Assembly (NCBI GenBank): GCA_041691815.1
Contig: JBEPTZ010000098.1
Location: forward strand, 1 to 16,826
Direction of reading: 5' to 3'
Source of the DNA: 70-18 sp041691815
GTDB taxonomy: Bacteria; Pseudomonadota; Alphaproteobacteria; Acetobacterales; Acetobacteraceae
DNA: 16,826 bases
Below are positions 1 to 6,356 of the stretch, one piece after another. The position numbers and the translations under genes are program-made. A model generated the notes under the pieces. That model was not told where the DNA came from. It was given only the letters and a program-made list of their open reading frames with translations, and made no database searches. The stretch's first letter is position 1, and each line of letters begins with the position of its first letter.

Positions 1-257
1 ACCTCGCCGCGGGCGACCAGGCGGTTGTTGACGTAGATGTCGATCGCCTCGCCGAGCTTGCGGTCGAGCTCGACCACGGCACCTCGGCCGAGTTTCAGCA
101 GTTGCGAGACCTGCATGCTGGCGCGGCCGAGCACCGCGCTGACGGTGACCGGGATGTCGTAGACCGCCTCCAGGTCGCGGGCGCTGCGCGGGCCGGCGGG
201 TGCGGCGCCTTGTGCCGCCGGTTCGGCGAGTTCGACCAGTTCCATGTCGTCAGCCAT
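1..257 (-). CDS. fliN: Flagellar motor switch protein FliN (partial, C-terminus beyond window)
   Basis: FliN forms the lower part of the cytoplasmic C-ring, takes part in switching rotation and docks the export apparatus. The visible 85 residues have a short acidic/alanine-proline N-terminal segment (starts MADDMELVEFAEPAAQ) followed from about residue 34 by the SpoA/FliN core. That core includes DIPVTVSAVLGR, the LLKLGRGAVVELD stretch and EAIDIYVNNRLVARGE, which is close to textbook FliN. The start at 257 has a good ribosome site (AGGAG, 7 nt upstream) and overlaps the end of fliH by 8 bp, so the two are probably translationally coupled. It is the fourth gene of the fliF-fliG-fliH-fliN operon. 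The last residues run off the left edge, so the stop is not seen. Confidence 0.95.
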   Translation of the reverse strand, partial: MADDMELVELAEPAAQGAAPAGPRSARDLEAVYDIPVTVSAVLGRASMQVSQLLKLGRGAVVELDRKLGEAIDIYVNNRLVARGE

Positions 258-930
258 TGCGGTCTCCTGCTTGGATTTCGGGGGCGGCCAGACCGTATTC
301 GGCCAGGGTGGCGGCGATCTGCGCCCACAGAGCCGCGCCGTCGCGCTGGGCGGCGCCGTCCTGCCAGGCGATGCGGACGTCGCCCGGTGCCACGGCGTCG
401 GTGGCGATGACGGTGATGCGGGCGCGCAGTTCGGGGTCCAGGCGGGCGAGTTCGGCCTCCAGCTCGGGCAGCACATGCGGGCTGACGCGCAGGCTGATGC
501 GCGGCTCGCGGTCCAGCGCCGGCAGCACAATGCGGGCGAGGGCTGCGACCTCGCCGGCGCCGTGGCGGGCGCACAGGGTGGGGAACAGCGCGGCCAGGGA
601 GTTCATCAGCAATTCGGCCACCGCCTGCGCCGAGGCATCCGCTGCCTCGCGCGCCGCCGCTTCGGCATCGGCCAGGCGACGGGCGATGCCGGCCAGCAGC
701 TGGCTGGCGATTTCGGCACGGTCCTGGGTCGCCTGGGAGAGGCCGCGGCTGTAGCCCTCGGCATAGGCCGCCTCGCGCGCCGTCTCCACTGCTTCCTCGG
801 TGAAGCTGGGGGCGATCAGCTCCGGCTCGTCCGGCGGGTCGAGCACGGTGATGCCGGAGTGCTGGTCGAAATCCTCGGCGAATAAGCGGTGCAAGGGGGG
901 GGCGTGCGGTGGGCGGGAATGGGCGTTCAT
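250..930 (-). CDS. fliH: FliH/FlbE-like flagellar export ATPase regulator
   Basis: This 226-residue protein sits where FliH (FlbE in Caulobacter) lies, between fliG and fliN. FliH binds the export ATPase FliI as a dimer and links it to the C-ring. The sequence shows a variable N-terminus, then an alanine/glutamate/arginine-rich helical stretch (about residues 45-105) containing EAAYAEGYSRG, the A/GxxxG-type helix usual in FliH. A mixed alpha/beta C-terminal half with LRVSPHVLPELE resembles the FliH/HrpE/YscL domain. Family sequence conservation is weak, so the name leans on position as well as on these features. The start lies 3 bp after the fliG stop and has no strong ribosome site of its own, which suggests coupling to fliG. 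The end overlaps the fliN start. Confidence 0.82.
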   Translation of the reverse strand: MNAHSRPPHAPPLHRLFAEDFDQHSGITVLDPPDEPELIAPSFTEEAVETAREAAYAEGYSRGLSQATQDRAEIASQLLAGIARRLADAEAAAREAADASAQAVAELLMNSLAALFPTLCARHGAGEVAALARIVLPALDREPRISLRVSPHVLPELEAELARLDPELRARITVIATDAVAPGDVRIAWQDGAAQRDGAALWAQIAATLAEYGLAAPEIQAGDRNG

Positions 931-933
931 GGC

Positions 934-1947
934 TTAGTACACCAGCTCCTCGTCCTTGCCCTGGCTGATCTCGATCTGGCCGGTGGCGGCCATCTCCTTG
1001 GCCAGGGCGACGATGTTGGCTTGCGCCTCGTCCACCTCGCGCAGCTTGACCGGGCCGAGGCCCTCGATCTCCTCGCGCAGCATCTTGCCGGCGCGCTCGG
1101 AGAGGTTGCTGAAGAACAGCTCGCGCAGCTTCTCCGAGGCGCCTTTCAGCGCCAGCGGCAGCTTGTCCTTCTCGACCACCCGCAGCAGCGTCTGGATCGC
1201 CATCGGGGCCAGGCGTTGCAGGTCGTCGAAGGTGAACATCAGCGCCTTGATGCGCTCGGCGGCGTCGCGGTTGCGTTCCTCCAGGGCGGCGATGAAGCGG
1301 GCCTCGGCCTGGCGGTCGAGGTTGTTGAATATCTCGGCCATCATCTCGTGCGCGTCGCGGCGGGTGCTGCGGGCGAGGTTGGACATGAACTCGGCGCGCA
1401 GGGTTTTCTCGACGCCGTCCAGCACGTCTTTCTGCACGCTCTCCATTCGCAGCATGCGCATCACCACTTCCATGGCGAAGCTGTCGGGCAGCATCGCCAG
1501 CACCCGGGCGGCATGCTCGGCGCGGACCTTGGAGAGCACCACGGCGACGGTCTGCGGGTATTCGTTCTTCAGGTAGTTGGCCAGCACCGCCTCGTGCACG
1601 TTGCCCAGCTTGTCCCACATGGTGCGCCCGGCCGGGCCGCGGATTTCCTCCATGATCTGGCCGACGCGGTCGCGCGGCAGAGTTTTCAGCAGCCGCCGCT
1701 CGGTGTTCTCGAAGCTGCCGATCAGGTTGCCGGCGCCGCCGATCTGGTCGGCGAACTCGATGCATAGCCGCTCCACCACCTCCGAGCGCACCGGGCCGAG
1801 CTGGGCCATGGCGCCGGAGACTTCCTTGATCTCGTCTTCGTGCATCATGCTGAACAGCCTGGCGCACTGCTCCTCGCCCAGCGCCAGCATCAGCACCGCG
1901 GCTTTCTGCGAGCCGGTCATCGCGGCGGAGTCGTCGGGGCGGGGCAT
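934..1947 (-). CDS. fliG: Flagellar motor switch protein FliG
   Basis: FliG is the rotor protein that binds the MS-ring (FliF) through its N-terminal domain and meets the stator through its C-terminal domain. The 337 residues match the usual length of about 330-340. The N-terminal domain begins at TGSQKAAVLMLALGEE. The middle domain carries the NEYPQTVAVVLS motif (EYPQ at residues 129-132, the counterpart of the family EHPQ motif). The C-terminal domain contains MFTFDDLQRL (from residue 237) and the charged torque helix region through KLRELFFSNLSERAGKMLREEIE. The first ATG is preferred because AAGGAG lies upstream, whereas the alternative Met10 has none. Only 1 bp separates it from fliF upstream and 3 bp from fliH downstream. 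Confidence 0.97.
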   Translation of the reverse strand: MPRPDDSAAMTGSQKAAVLMLALGEEQCARLFSMMHEDEIKEVSGAMAQLGPVRSEVVERLCIEFADQIGGAGNLIGSFENTERRLLKTLPRDRVGQIMEEIRGPAGRTMWDKLGNVHEAVLANYLKNEYPQTVAVVLSKVRAEHAARVLAMLPDSFAMEVVMRMLRMESVQKDVLDGVEKTLRAEFMSNLARSTRRDAHEMMAEIFNNLDRQAEARFIAALEERNRDAAERIKALMFTFDDLQRLAPMAIQTLLRVVEKDKLPLALKGASEKLRELFFSNLSERAGKMLREEIEGLGPVKLREVDEAQANIVALAKEMAATGQIEISQGKDEELVY

Positions 1948-1948
1948 C

Positions 1949-3634
1949 TCAGGCGGCTCCTTCCTGCATCCAGGCGCGGACGATCGACAGGCTTTCCTCG
2001 GGGTGCTTGTCGACCAGTTCGGTCAGCCGGCGGATCGACGAGGCACGCAGTTGGCCGTCGACATTGCCGAGGCGGACCAGCGCGTCCTGGTCGGCAAAGC
2101 CGGCCTCGCCATCCGGGCCGGCCAGCAGGGGCACGCCGCCGGGGCCTTGCAGCAGCGCGGCGCCCTCCAGCGGGCGGCCGTCCAGGTCGGTGAGTTGGGC
2201 GAGGCCCTGGGTGCCGGCCATGCCGGGGAGCGCCATGCCCTGCAAAGCGGGGGACGCCAGCGTGGTCAGCCTGGTGACCATCGGGCGGAACACGAACAGC
2301 AGCGCCACCAGGCCGATCAGCCCGAGCAGGCCGTTCTGCGCCAGATGCATCAGGTCGGCGCGGTCGAGCGGCAGGCCGAACAGGCCCTGGGGTGCGGCCA
2401 GCGCCAGCGCGTCGTCGTCGGCGAATTTCATGCTGACCACTTCGACATGGTCGCCGCGCTTCTCGTCGTAGCCGACCGCGCTGCGCACCAGCGCCTGGAT
2501 ATGCGCCAGATCGTCGGCGCTGCGCGGCTGCCAGGTGGTCTTGCCGCTGGCGTCCTTGCTCTGCACGCCATCGACCATCACCGCCAGGCTGATCCGCTTG
2601 ATCTGCGGCTGGTCGCTGACCAGGGTGCGGACGGTCTTGCTGATCTCGTAGTTGCTGGTCTCCTCCTGGCGGTTCGACTGGGTGCCGCCGGCCGGGCTGT
2701 CGGCATTGGCGTTCGGCAGGTTGTTCTGCACCGTGACGCTCTTGGCCGGTTCGGTGGACTTGCTGGTATCGGTGGTGGTCTGGGTGCTGCGCAGCACCTG
2801 GCCGTCCGGGTTGTAGGTCTCGCGGGTTTCCTGGACCTTGTCGAAATTCATCTCCACCGAGGCCTCGGCGCGCACATGACCGGCGCCCAGGCTGTGCTCC
2901 AGCATCTCCTCCACCGCGCGCGACAGCCGCAGTTCGGTGGCGCGGCGCATCTCCTCGGCGGTCTGCGCGGCGGCGGCGGGGCCGGCCGGCTCGCCGGCGC
3001 GGGCCAGCACGTTGCCCTTGCTGTCGATCACCGAGATGCCCTTGGGGTGCAGGCCGGGCACCGCACCGGCGACCAGGTTCAAGATCGCCTGCACGCTCTC
3101 CCGATCCAGCGTGCCGGCGGTGGCGACCAGCACCGAGGCCTGGGCGTCCTGGCGGTCGCGGGCGAACGGCTCGCGGCGGGGCAGCACCAGATGCACCCGG
3201 GCGGCGCGCACGCCGCTGATGGCGCGGATGCTGCGCACCAGTTCGCCCTCAAGCGCCCGGGTTTCCATCATCCGCTGCTGGAACTCGCTGGCGCCGAGGC
3301 CGCTGGATTTGTCGAGCAGCTCGTAGCCGATCGAGCCGCCGGAGGGCAGCCCGTCGCGCGCCAGCAGCACCCTGAGCCGCGGCACCTGGTCGGCCGGCAC
3401 CATGATCGCGGTGCCGCCGGCGGTGACCTGGTTGGCGACGTGCTCGCTCTCCAGCCGGGCGACGATCTGGCCGGCCTCGCGGGCATCGAGATCGGCGTAA
3501 AGCAGCGCCATGTGGCCGCCATCGCCACGCAGCGCCAGCAGGCCGAGCAGCAGCAACATGCCGGCCGCCACCGCCGCCATCGCCACCAGCCGCGCCGGGC
3601 CGAGCGCCTTCAGCCCCTCCAGCACCGCGTTCAT
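1949..3634 (-). CDS. fliF: Flagellar M-ring protein FliF
   Basis: FliF builds the MS-ring in the inner membrane, the base of the flagellar rotor. From the chosen start the protein is 561 residues, normal for the family. It has a first membrane helix at about residues 17-36 and a periplasmic ring-building region with the conserved stretches GLPSGGSIGYELLD, RMMETRALEGELVRSI and ARVHLVLPRREPF. A second membrane helix lies at about 434-449, and the cytoplasmic tail ends in LVDKHPEESLSIVRAWM, the FliG-binding segment. The reading frame stays open upstream to 3817, but that extension is read from the AT-rich repeat and is not protein-like. The start at 3634 has GGAG 8-9 nt upstream. It is the first gene of the flagellar operon. 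Confidence 0.96.
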   Translation of the reverse strand: MNAVLEGLKALGPARLVAMAAVAAGMLLLLGLLALRGDGGHMALLYADLDAREAGQIVARLESEHVANQVTAGGTAIMVPADQVPRLRVLLARDGLPSGGSIGYELLDKSSGLGASEFQQRMMETRALEGELVRSIRAISGVRAARVHLVLPRREPFARDRQDAQASVLVATAGTLDRESVQAILNLVAGAVPGLHPKGISVIDSKGNVLARAGEPAGPAAAAQTAEEMRRATELRLSRAVEEMLEHSLGAGHVRAEASVEMNFDKVQETRETYNPDGQVLRSTQTTTDTSKSTEPAKSVTVQNNLPNANADSPAGGTQSNRQEETSNYEISKTVRTLVSDQPQIKRISLAVMVDGVQSKDASGKTTWQPRSADDLAHIQALVRSAVGYDEKRGDHVEVVSMKFADDDALALAAPQGLFGLPLDRADLMHLAQNGLLGLIGLVALLFVFRPMVTRLTTLASPALQGMALPGMAGTQGLAQLTDLDGRPLEGAALLQGPGGVPLLAGPDGEAGFADQDALVRLGNVDGQLRASSIRRLTELVDKHPEESLSIVRAWMQEGAA

Positions 3635-3734
3635 GCGGCGGCTCCATCGGGCGTGGCGGTCATGGTGCTGCGGCCATCGGCGGTGCATCCCTGCGGCTGG
3701 GCATCCTGCCCAGGGCACAGAGTGGCGGCGCGGC

Positions 3735-3750
3735 GTTACCGGCGGGTTAA
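3735..3750 (-). promoter_or_regulatory. Possible CtrA-type binding site upstream of fliF
   Basis: Read on the minus strand, the sequence is TTAA, 7 bases, GTAAC. It differs at one position from the CtrA consensus TTAA-N7-TTAAC known from Caulobacter, where CtrA activates the fliF operon. It lies about 100 bp upstream of the fliF start. No sigma-54 element of the TGGC-N8-TTGC type was seen. The match is short, so chance is possible in isolation; its position before fliF is what makes it worth listing. Confidence 0.35.
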
Positions 3751-3788
3751 GAGGGCGGCAGATTTTGCCCGGTGCGCGGGGGCAGGAA

Positions 3789-3910
3789 GTCTTCTTTTTG
3801 TGAACAAAAAGAAGCAAAAAAACTTTTCATCCATTGGAGTGTACGGTGTCTCCGCCACTCCGCTGTTGCAAGGCGGATGAGTTTTTTGGTCCTTTTTTTC
3901 AAAAAAGAAC
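3789..3910. repeat. AT-rich structured intergenic repeat, full-length copy
   Basis: This is a strikingly AT-rich, palindrome-studded block in otherwise GC-rich DNA. The left end is a perfect 10-bp stem with a TGAA loop (CTTCTTTTTG at 3791-3800 and CAAAAAGAAG at 3805-3814). Next, CAAAAAAACTTTTCATCC (3815-3832) can pair imperfectly with GGATGAGTTTTTTG (3875-3888). Between them are GGAGTG/CACTCC (3836-3841 and 3856-3861) and the alternative pair TCCGCC/GGCGGA (3851-3856 and 3872-3877). The right end is another near-palindrome, GTCCTTTTTT/AAAAAAGAAC (3889-3910). The first 38 bp recur identically at 6315-6352. It is probably a REP/MITE-like extragenic element that may also act as a bidirectional terminator. 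I recall similar blocks in Acetobacteraceae, but that is from memory. Confidence 0.8.
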
Positions 3911-3929
3911 GCTTGCCTTACCTGCCCAT

Positions 3930-3957
3930 AAAACAGGGGGCCGAGGCCCCCTGTTTT
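3930..3957 (-). terminator. Rho-independent terminator of the aminotransferase gene
   Basis: This is a perfect inverted repeat with 13-bp arms (AAAACAGGGGGCC and GGCCCCCTGTTTT) and a 2-base centre, effectively a 12-bp stem with a 4-nt loop. It begins 5 bp after the aminotransferase stop codon. On the minus strand the GC-rich stem is followed by TTTT, and the symmetry allows termination in both directions. Confidence 0.88.
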
Positions 3958-3961
3958 GCCG

Positions 3962-5359
3962 TTACGCGGTGGCCGCCAGCTTGCCTTCCAGCCAGCCCAT
4001 CGCCTTGTCCATCACTTCCACCAGCCGGTCGCACTCGGCGCGGGTGATGACCAGTGGCGGGCAGATGGCGATGGTGTTGCTGTAGCGCGCGCCGCCGCCG
4101 GAGCGGCCGACGATGACGCCCTGGCTGCGGCAGAACTCCACCACGCCGCCGACCAGCGAGGCCGGGATCGGCTCCTTGCCGTCGCGGTCATGCACCAGTT
4201 CGACGCCGATCAGCAGGCCCTTGCCGCGCACCTGGCCGACATGCTTGCGGCTGTACAGGGTTTTCAGAGCGTCCATCAGGTAGTTGCCCATTTCGGCGGC
4301 GCGCTCGGAGAGTTTCTCCTCCTGCAGGATCTCGATGTTGCGCACCGCGACGGCGGCGGCGGCGGGGTGGCCGCCATAGGTGTTCACCTGCGCCACCTGG
4401 CGGTTCTCGGCGGCGTCACCGAGGAAGGATTCGAACACCTTGTTCTTCACAATGGTGGCGGCGATCGGCAGGTAGGCGCTGACGATGCCCTTCGCCACAG
4501 CGACGATATCCGGGCTGACATTATAGTGCTGGTGGCCGAACATCTTGCCGGTGCGGCCGAAGCCGTTGATCACCTCGTCGATGTGCAACAGGATGCCGTA
4601 TTTGCGGCAGATCTTCTCCACCTCGGGCAGATACTCGTCCGGCGGCACCTGAATGCCGAGGCCGCTCATGATCGGTTCGATGATGATCTCGGCGATGCTC
4701 TCGGGGCCTTCGCCGAGCACCGCACTTTCCATGTTTTTGACGCAGGCCAGTTCGCAAGTCGGGTATTTCAGGCCGAACGGGCAGCGGTAGCAGGCCGGCG
4801 GCGCGACGTGGACGAAGTTGCCGTCCAGCGGCTCGAACTTGCCCTTGCGCTCGCCCATGCCGCCGGCCGCCAGCGTGCTCATCGTGGTGCCGTGATAGGC
4901 GCCGTAGCGGGACATGGTCTTGTAGCGGAACTCGCCCTTGGCCTCCTGCTTCTGATACTGCCGGGCGATCTTGAAGCCGGCCTCGTTGGCCTCGGAGCCG
5001 GAGTTCACGAAGTAGGTGTGATAGCCGCCGCCCATCAGACCGTTGAGCTTCTCGCCCAGTTCGGCGGCCGGCAGGTTCATCGCGGTGTGCGGGTAATAGG
5101 CGATCTGCCGCATCTGCTCGGCGGCGATCTCGGACAACTCGGTGCGGCCATAGCCGATGTTGACGCACCACAGCCCGGCCATGGCGTCCAGATAGGTCTC
5201 ACCGTTGGCGTCGGTGATGGTGGAGCCCTGGCCGCCGACCACGACCATCTGGTTCTGTTCCAGTGCCCGGTGCTGGACAATCGGATGCAGGACGTTCTCA
5301 AGATCCTGCTTGACCACGGCCTTGCGGGCCTCCAGGTCTGGCGCGTTGGTGAACGACAT
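3962..5359 (-). CDS. Class III PLP-dependent aminotransferase, taurine-pyruvate aminotransferase-like
   Basis: This is a 465-residue fold-type I omega-aminotransferase, a soluble enzyme that moves an amino group from an amine or omega-amino acid to a keto acid, often pyruvate. It shows YFVNSGSEANEAGFKIARQY (from about residue 116, phosphate-cup region), HIDEVINGFGRTGKMFG (Asp261 contacts the PLP ring nitrogen) and AVAKGIVSAYLPIAA with Lys290 as the Schiff-base lysine. NTYGGHPAAAA follows. The segment APPACYRCPFG...CELAC (Cys190, 193, 202, 206) resembles what I recall of taurine-pyruvate aminotransferases, so that subgroup is the best guess. Substrate is not proven, and no taurine or sulfoacetaldehyde genes are visible. 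The start at 5359 has GGGGGAAG just upstream, whereas a longer frame to 5482 lacks family similarity. A strong terminator follows the gene. Confidence 0.9.
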   Translation of the reverse strand: MSFTNAPDLEARKAVVKQDLENVLHPIVQHRALEQNQMVVVGGQGSTITDANGETYLDAMAGLWCVNIGYGRTELSEIAAEQMRQIAYYPHTAMNLPAAELGEKLNGLMGGGYHTYFVNSGSEANEAGFKIARQYQKQEAKGEFRYKTMSRYGAYHGTTMSTLAAGGMGERKGKFEPLDGNFVHVAPPACYRCPFGLKYPTCELACVKNMESAVLGEGPESIAEIIIEPIMSGLGIQVPPDEYLPEVEKICRKYGILLHIDEVINGFGRTGKMFGHQHYNVSPDIVAVAKGIVSAYLPIAATIVKNKVFESFLGDAAENRQVAQVNTYGGHPAAAAVAVRNIEILQEEKLSERAAEMGNYLMDALKTLYSRKHVGQVRGKGLLIGVELVHDRDGKEPIPASLVGGVVEFCRSQGVIVGRSGGGARYSNTIAICPPLVITRAECDRLVEVMDKAMGWLEGKLAATA

Positions 5360-5569
5360 GCCGGCTTCCCCCATCCGAAAAATGCAACGCGCGGCAGGGT
5401 TTGCCGCCCGTCGGCATGCTAGCGGGCGAACCGGCCGGCGGCAATCAGCGCGTTGTCGGGACCAGATTGGACTATGCATCACTTGCGAAACTGGATGGTT
5501 TCATCAGTCCGATTTGTGGGTAACACAACATTGCGCATCACTGCGCGCCGATCAGCACGGACGACCGAC
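5360..5569. promoter_or_regulatory. Divergent promoter region between aminotransferase and dioxygenase
   Basis: This 210-bp spacer must hold the start signals for the leftward aminotransferase and the rightward dioxygenase. Possible regulator sites are TTGTG-N5-CACAA at 5514-5528, an imperfect dyad ACTGGATG/CATCAGT at 5490-5508, and a near-repeat GCATCACTTGCG / GCATCACTGCG at 5476-5487 and 5535-5545. No convincing -35/-10 pair was identified for either gene. Confidence 0.4.
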
Positions 5570-6307
5570 ATGGATGGCACTCTCTCTCCCGCAAGCCTCG
5601 CCGCGATCGCCGCGACGCTGGATGGGCAAGGCTTCGCACTGGCCCGGGCGCCGCAGATGCGCGCGGTGCTGGGCGCCTCGGCGCTCGCGGATTGGGCGGG
5701 TTTTGCCGAAAGTTGGAACGCGCTGGGGATGGACACCTACATGGCCGATGGCGGCCGCTATCGCCGCCGCCGCCACGCGGTGTTCTCGACCTCCGAGGCC
5801 GGCGTGGTGCGCAAGCCGAACCAGCCGCACTACCAGAGCCGCGACTACAACGCGCTGAACGGCGGCATCGCCCGCTGGTTCGACCCGATGACCGACGAGA
5901 TCGCCGCGCATCCGGCGATGCAGGCGATCCTGGCCACCTGCAACCGGCTGTTCACCGGCCTCACCCCGGCGGCGGTGCGCCCGCGCGCCTGGCACGTCGA
6001 GACCCACCAGTTCCGCATCGAGGCGCAGCCCGGCCATGTGGGCAAGCCCACCCCCGAAGGCATGCACCGCGACGGCGTGGACTGGGTTCTGGTGCTGCTG
6101 GTGCGGCGCGAGAACGTCGCCAGCGGCGAAACCAGCATCGCCGATCTCGGCCGCGCGCCACTCGGCAGCTTCACGCTGACCGAGCCGCTGGACGCCGCAC
6201 TGACCGATGACAATCGCGTCTATCATGGGGTGACGCCGGTGACGCCGATCGATGCGGCGCGGCCGGCTTATCGCGATGTGCTGGTGGTGACGTTTCGGCA
6301 CGAGTGA
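5570..6307 (+). CDS. 2-oxoglutarate/Fe(II) dioxygenase, free-amino-acid hydroxylase family (BtIDO-like)
   Basis: A 245-residue protein that I assign to the 2OG-Fe dioxygenase family containing Bacillus L-isoleucine 4-hydroxylase (Pfam 2OG-Fe_Oxy_2). These enzymes hydroxylate free aliphatic or sulfur amino acids using O2 and 2-oxoglutarate. The metal-binding triad is visible as His166-Arg-Asp168 (in PEGMHRDGVDWV) and His219 (in DNRVYHGVTPV). Arg235 is a candidate 2-oxoglutarate anchor. The N-terminal half has MADGGRYRRRRHAVF and KPNQPHYQSRDYNALNGG, which resemble family signatures. The start at 5570 is chosen because similarity begins there; its ribosome site is weak (CGGACGA). The frame is open back to 5453 without similarity. 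It faces away from the aminotransferase and converges on livM. The hydroxylated substrate cannot be read from sequence. Confidence 0.82.
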   Translation: MDGTLSPASLAAIAATLDGQGFALARAPQMRAVLGASALADWAGFAESWNALGMDTYMADGGRYRRRRHAVFSTSEAGVVRKPNQPHYQSRDYNALNGGIARWFDPMTDEIAAHPAMQAILATCNRLFTGLTPAAVRPRAWHVETHQFRIEAQPGHVGKPTPEGMHRDGVDWVLVLLVRRENVASGETSIADLGRAPLGSFTLTEPLDAALTDDNRVYHGVTPVTPIDAARPAYRDVLVVTFRHE

Positions 6308-6314
6308 AGGGAAG

Positions 6315-6352
6315 GTCTTCTTTTTGTGAACAAAAAGAAGCAAAAAAACTTT
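6315..6352. repeat. AT-rich palindromic repeat, truncated copy (probable convergent terminator)
   Basis: These 38 bp are identical to 3789-3826. They include the 10-bp stem CTTCTTTTTG/CAAAAAGAAG around a TGAA loop and the following CAAAAAAACTTT. The rest of the longer element is absent, because the livM coding end begins at 6357. The repeat fills nearly all of the 49-bp gap between the convergent dioxygenase and livM genes, so it probably serves, or was selected, as a transcription end for one or both. Confidence 0.85.
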
Positions 6353-6356
6353 CTGT

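Larger units (their letters stand above)
3635..3961. other. Gene-free region between fliF and the aminotransferase gene
   Basis: This 327-bp stretch contains no credible gene. From left to right it holds the fliF upstream region (with a possible CtrA-type site at 3735-3750), the AT-rich structured repeat at 3789-3910 and the aminotransferase terminator at 3930-3957. fliF reads leftward from its left edge and the aminotransferase reads leftward into its right edge. Confidence 0.8.

Noticed and set aside
95..1867. A 590-codon minus-strand open frame over fliG, fliH and fliN
   Set aside because: It is in another frame of the same strand, arginine/proline-rich, and coincides with three recognisable genes.
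3635..3817. N-terminal extension of FliF starting Met-Leu-Leu-Phe-Val-His-Lys-Lys-Lys
   Set aside because: The same peptide start occurs in an unrelated frame at 6343 because both are read from the 38-bp repeat. The real FliF start at 3634 has a ribosome site and family similarity.
1577..3880. A 767-codon plus-strand open frame antisense to fliF and part of fliG
   Set aside because: Its translation is low-complexity His/Gln/Ala/Gly/Arg-rich and looks like no family. It lies opposite well-conserved flagellar genes; long antisense frames are expected at this GC content.
3956..5422. A 488-codon plus-strand open frame antisense to the aminotransferase
   Set aside because: Composition typical of an antisense shadow; the aminotransferase on the minus strand has every catalytic motif and a good ribosome site.
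5552..6343. A 263-codon minus-strand frame antisense to the dioxygenase
   Set aside because: It begins inside the palindromic repeat and reads as a His/Arg/Ala-rich shadow of the dioxygenase gene.
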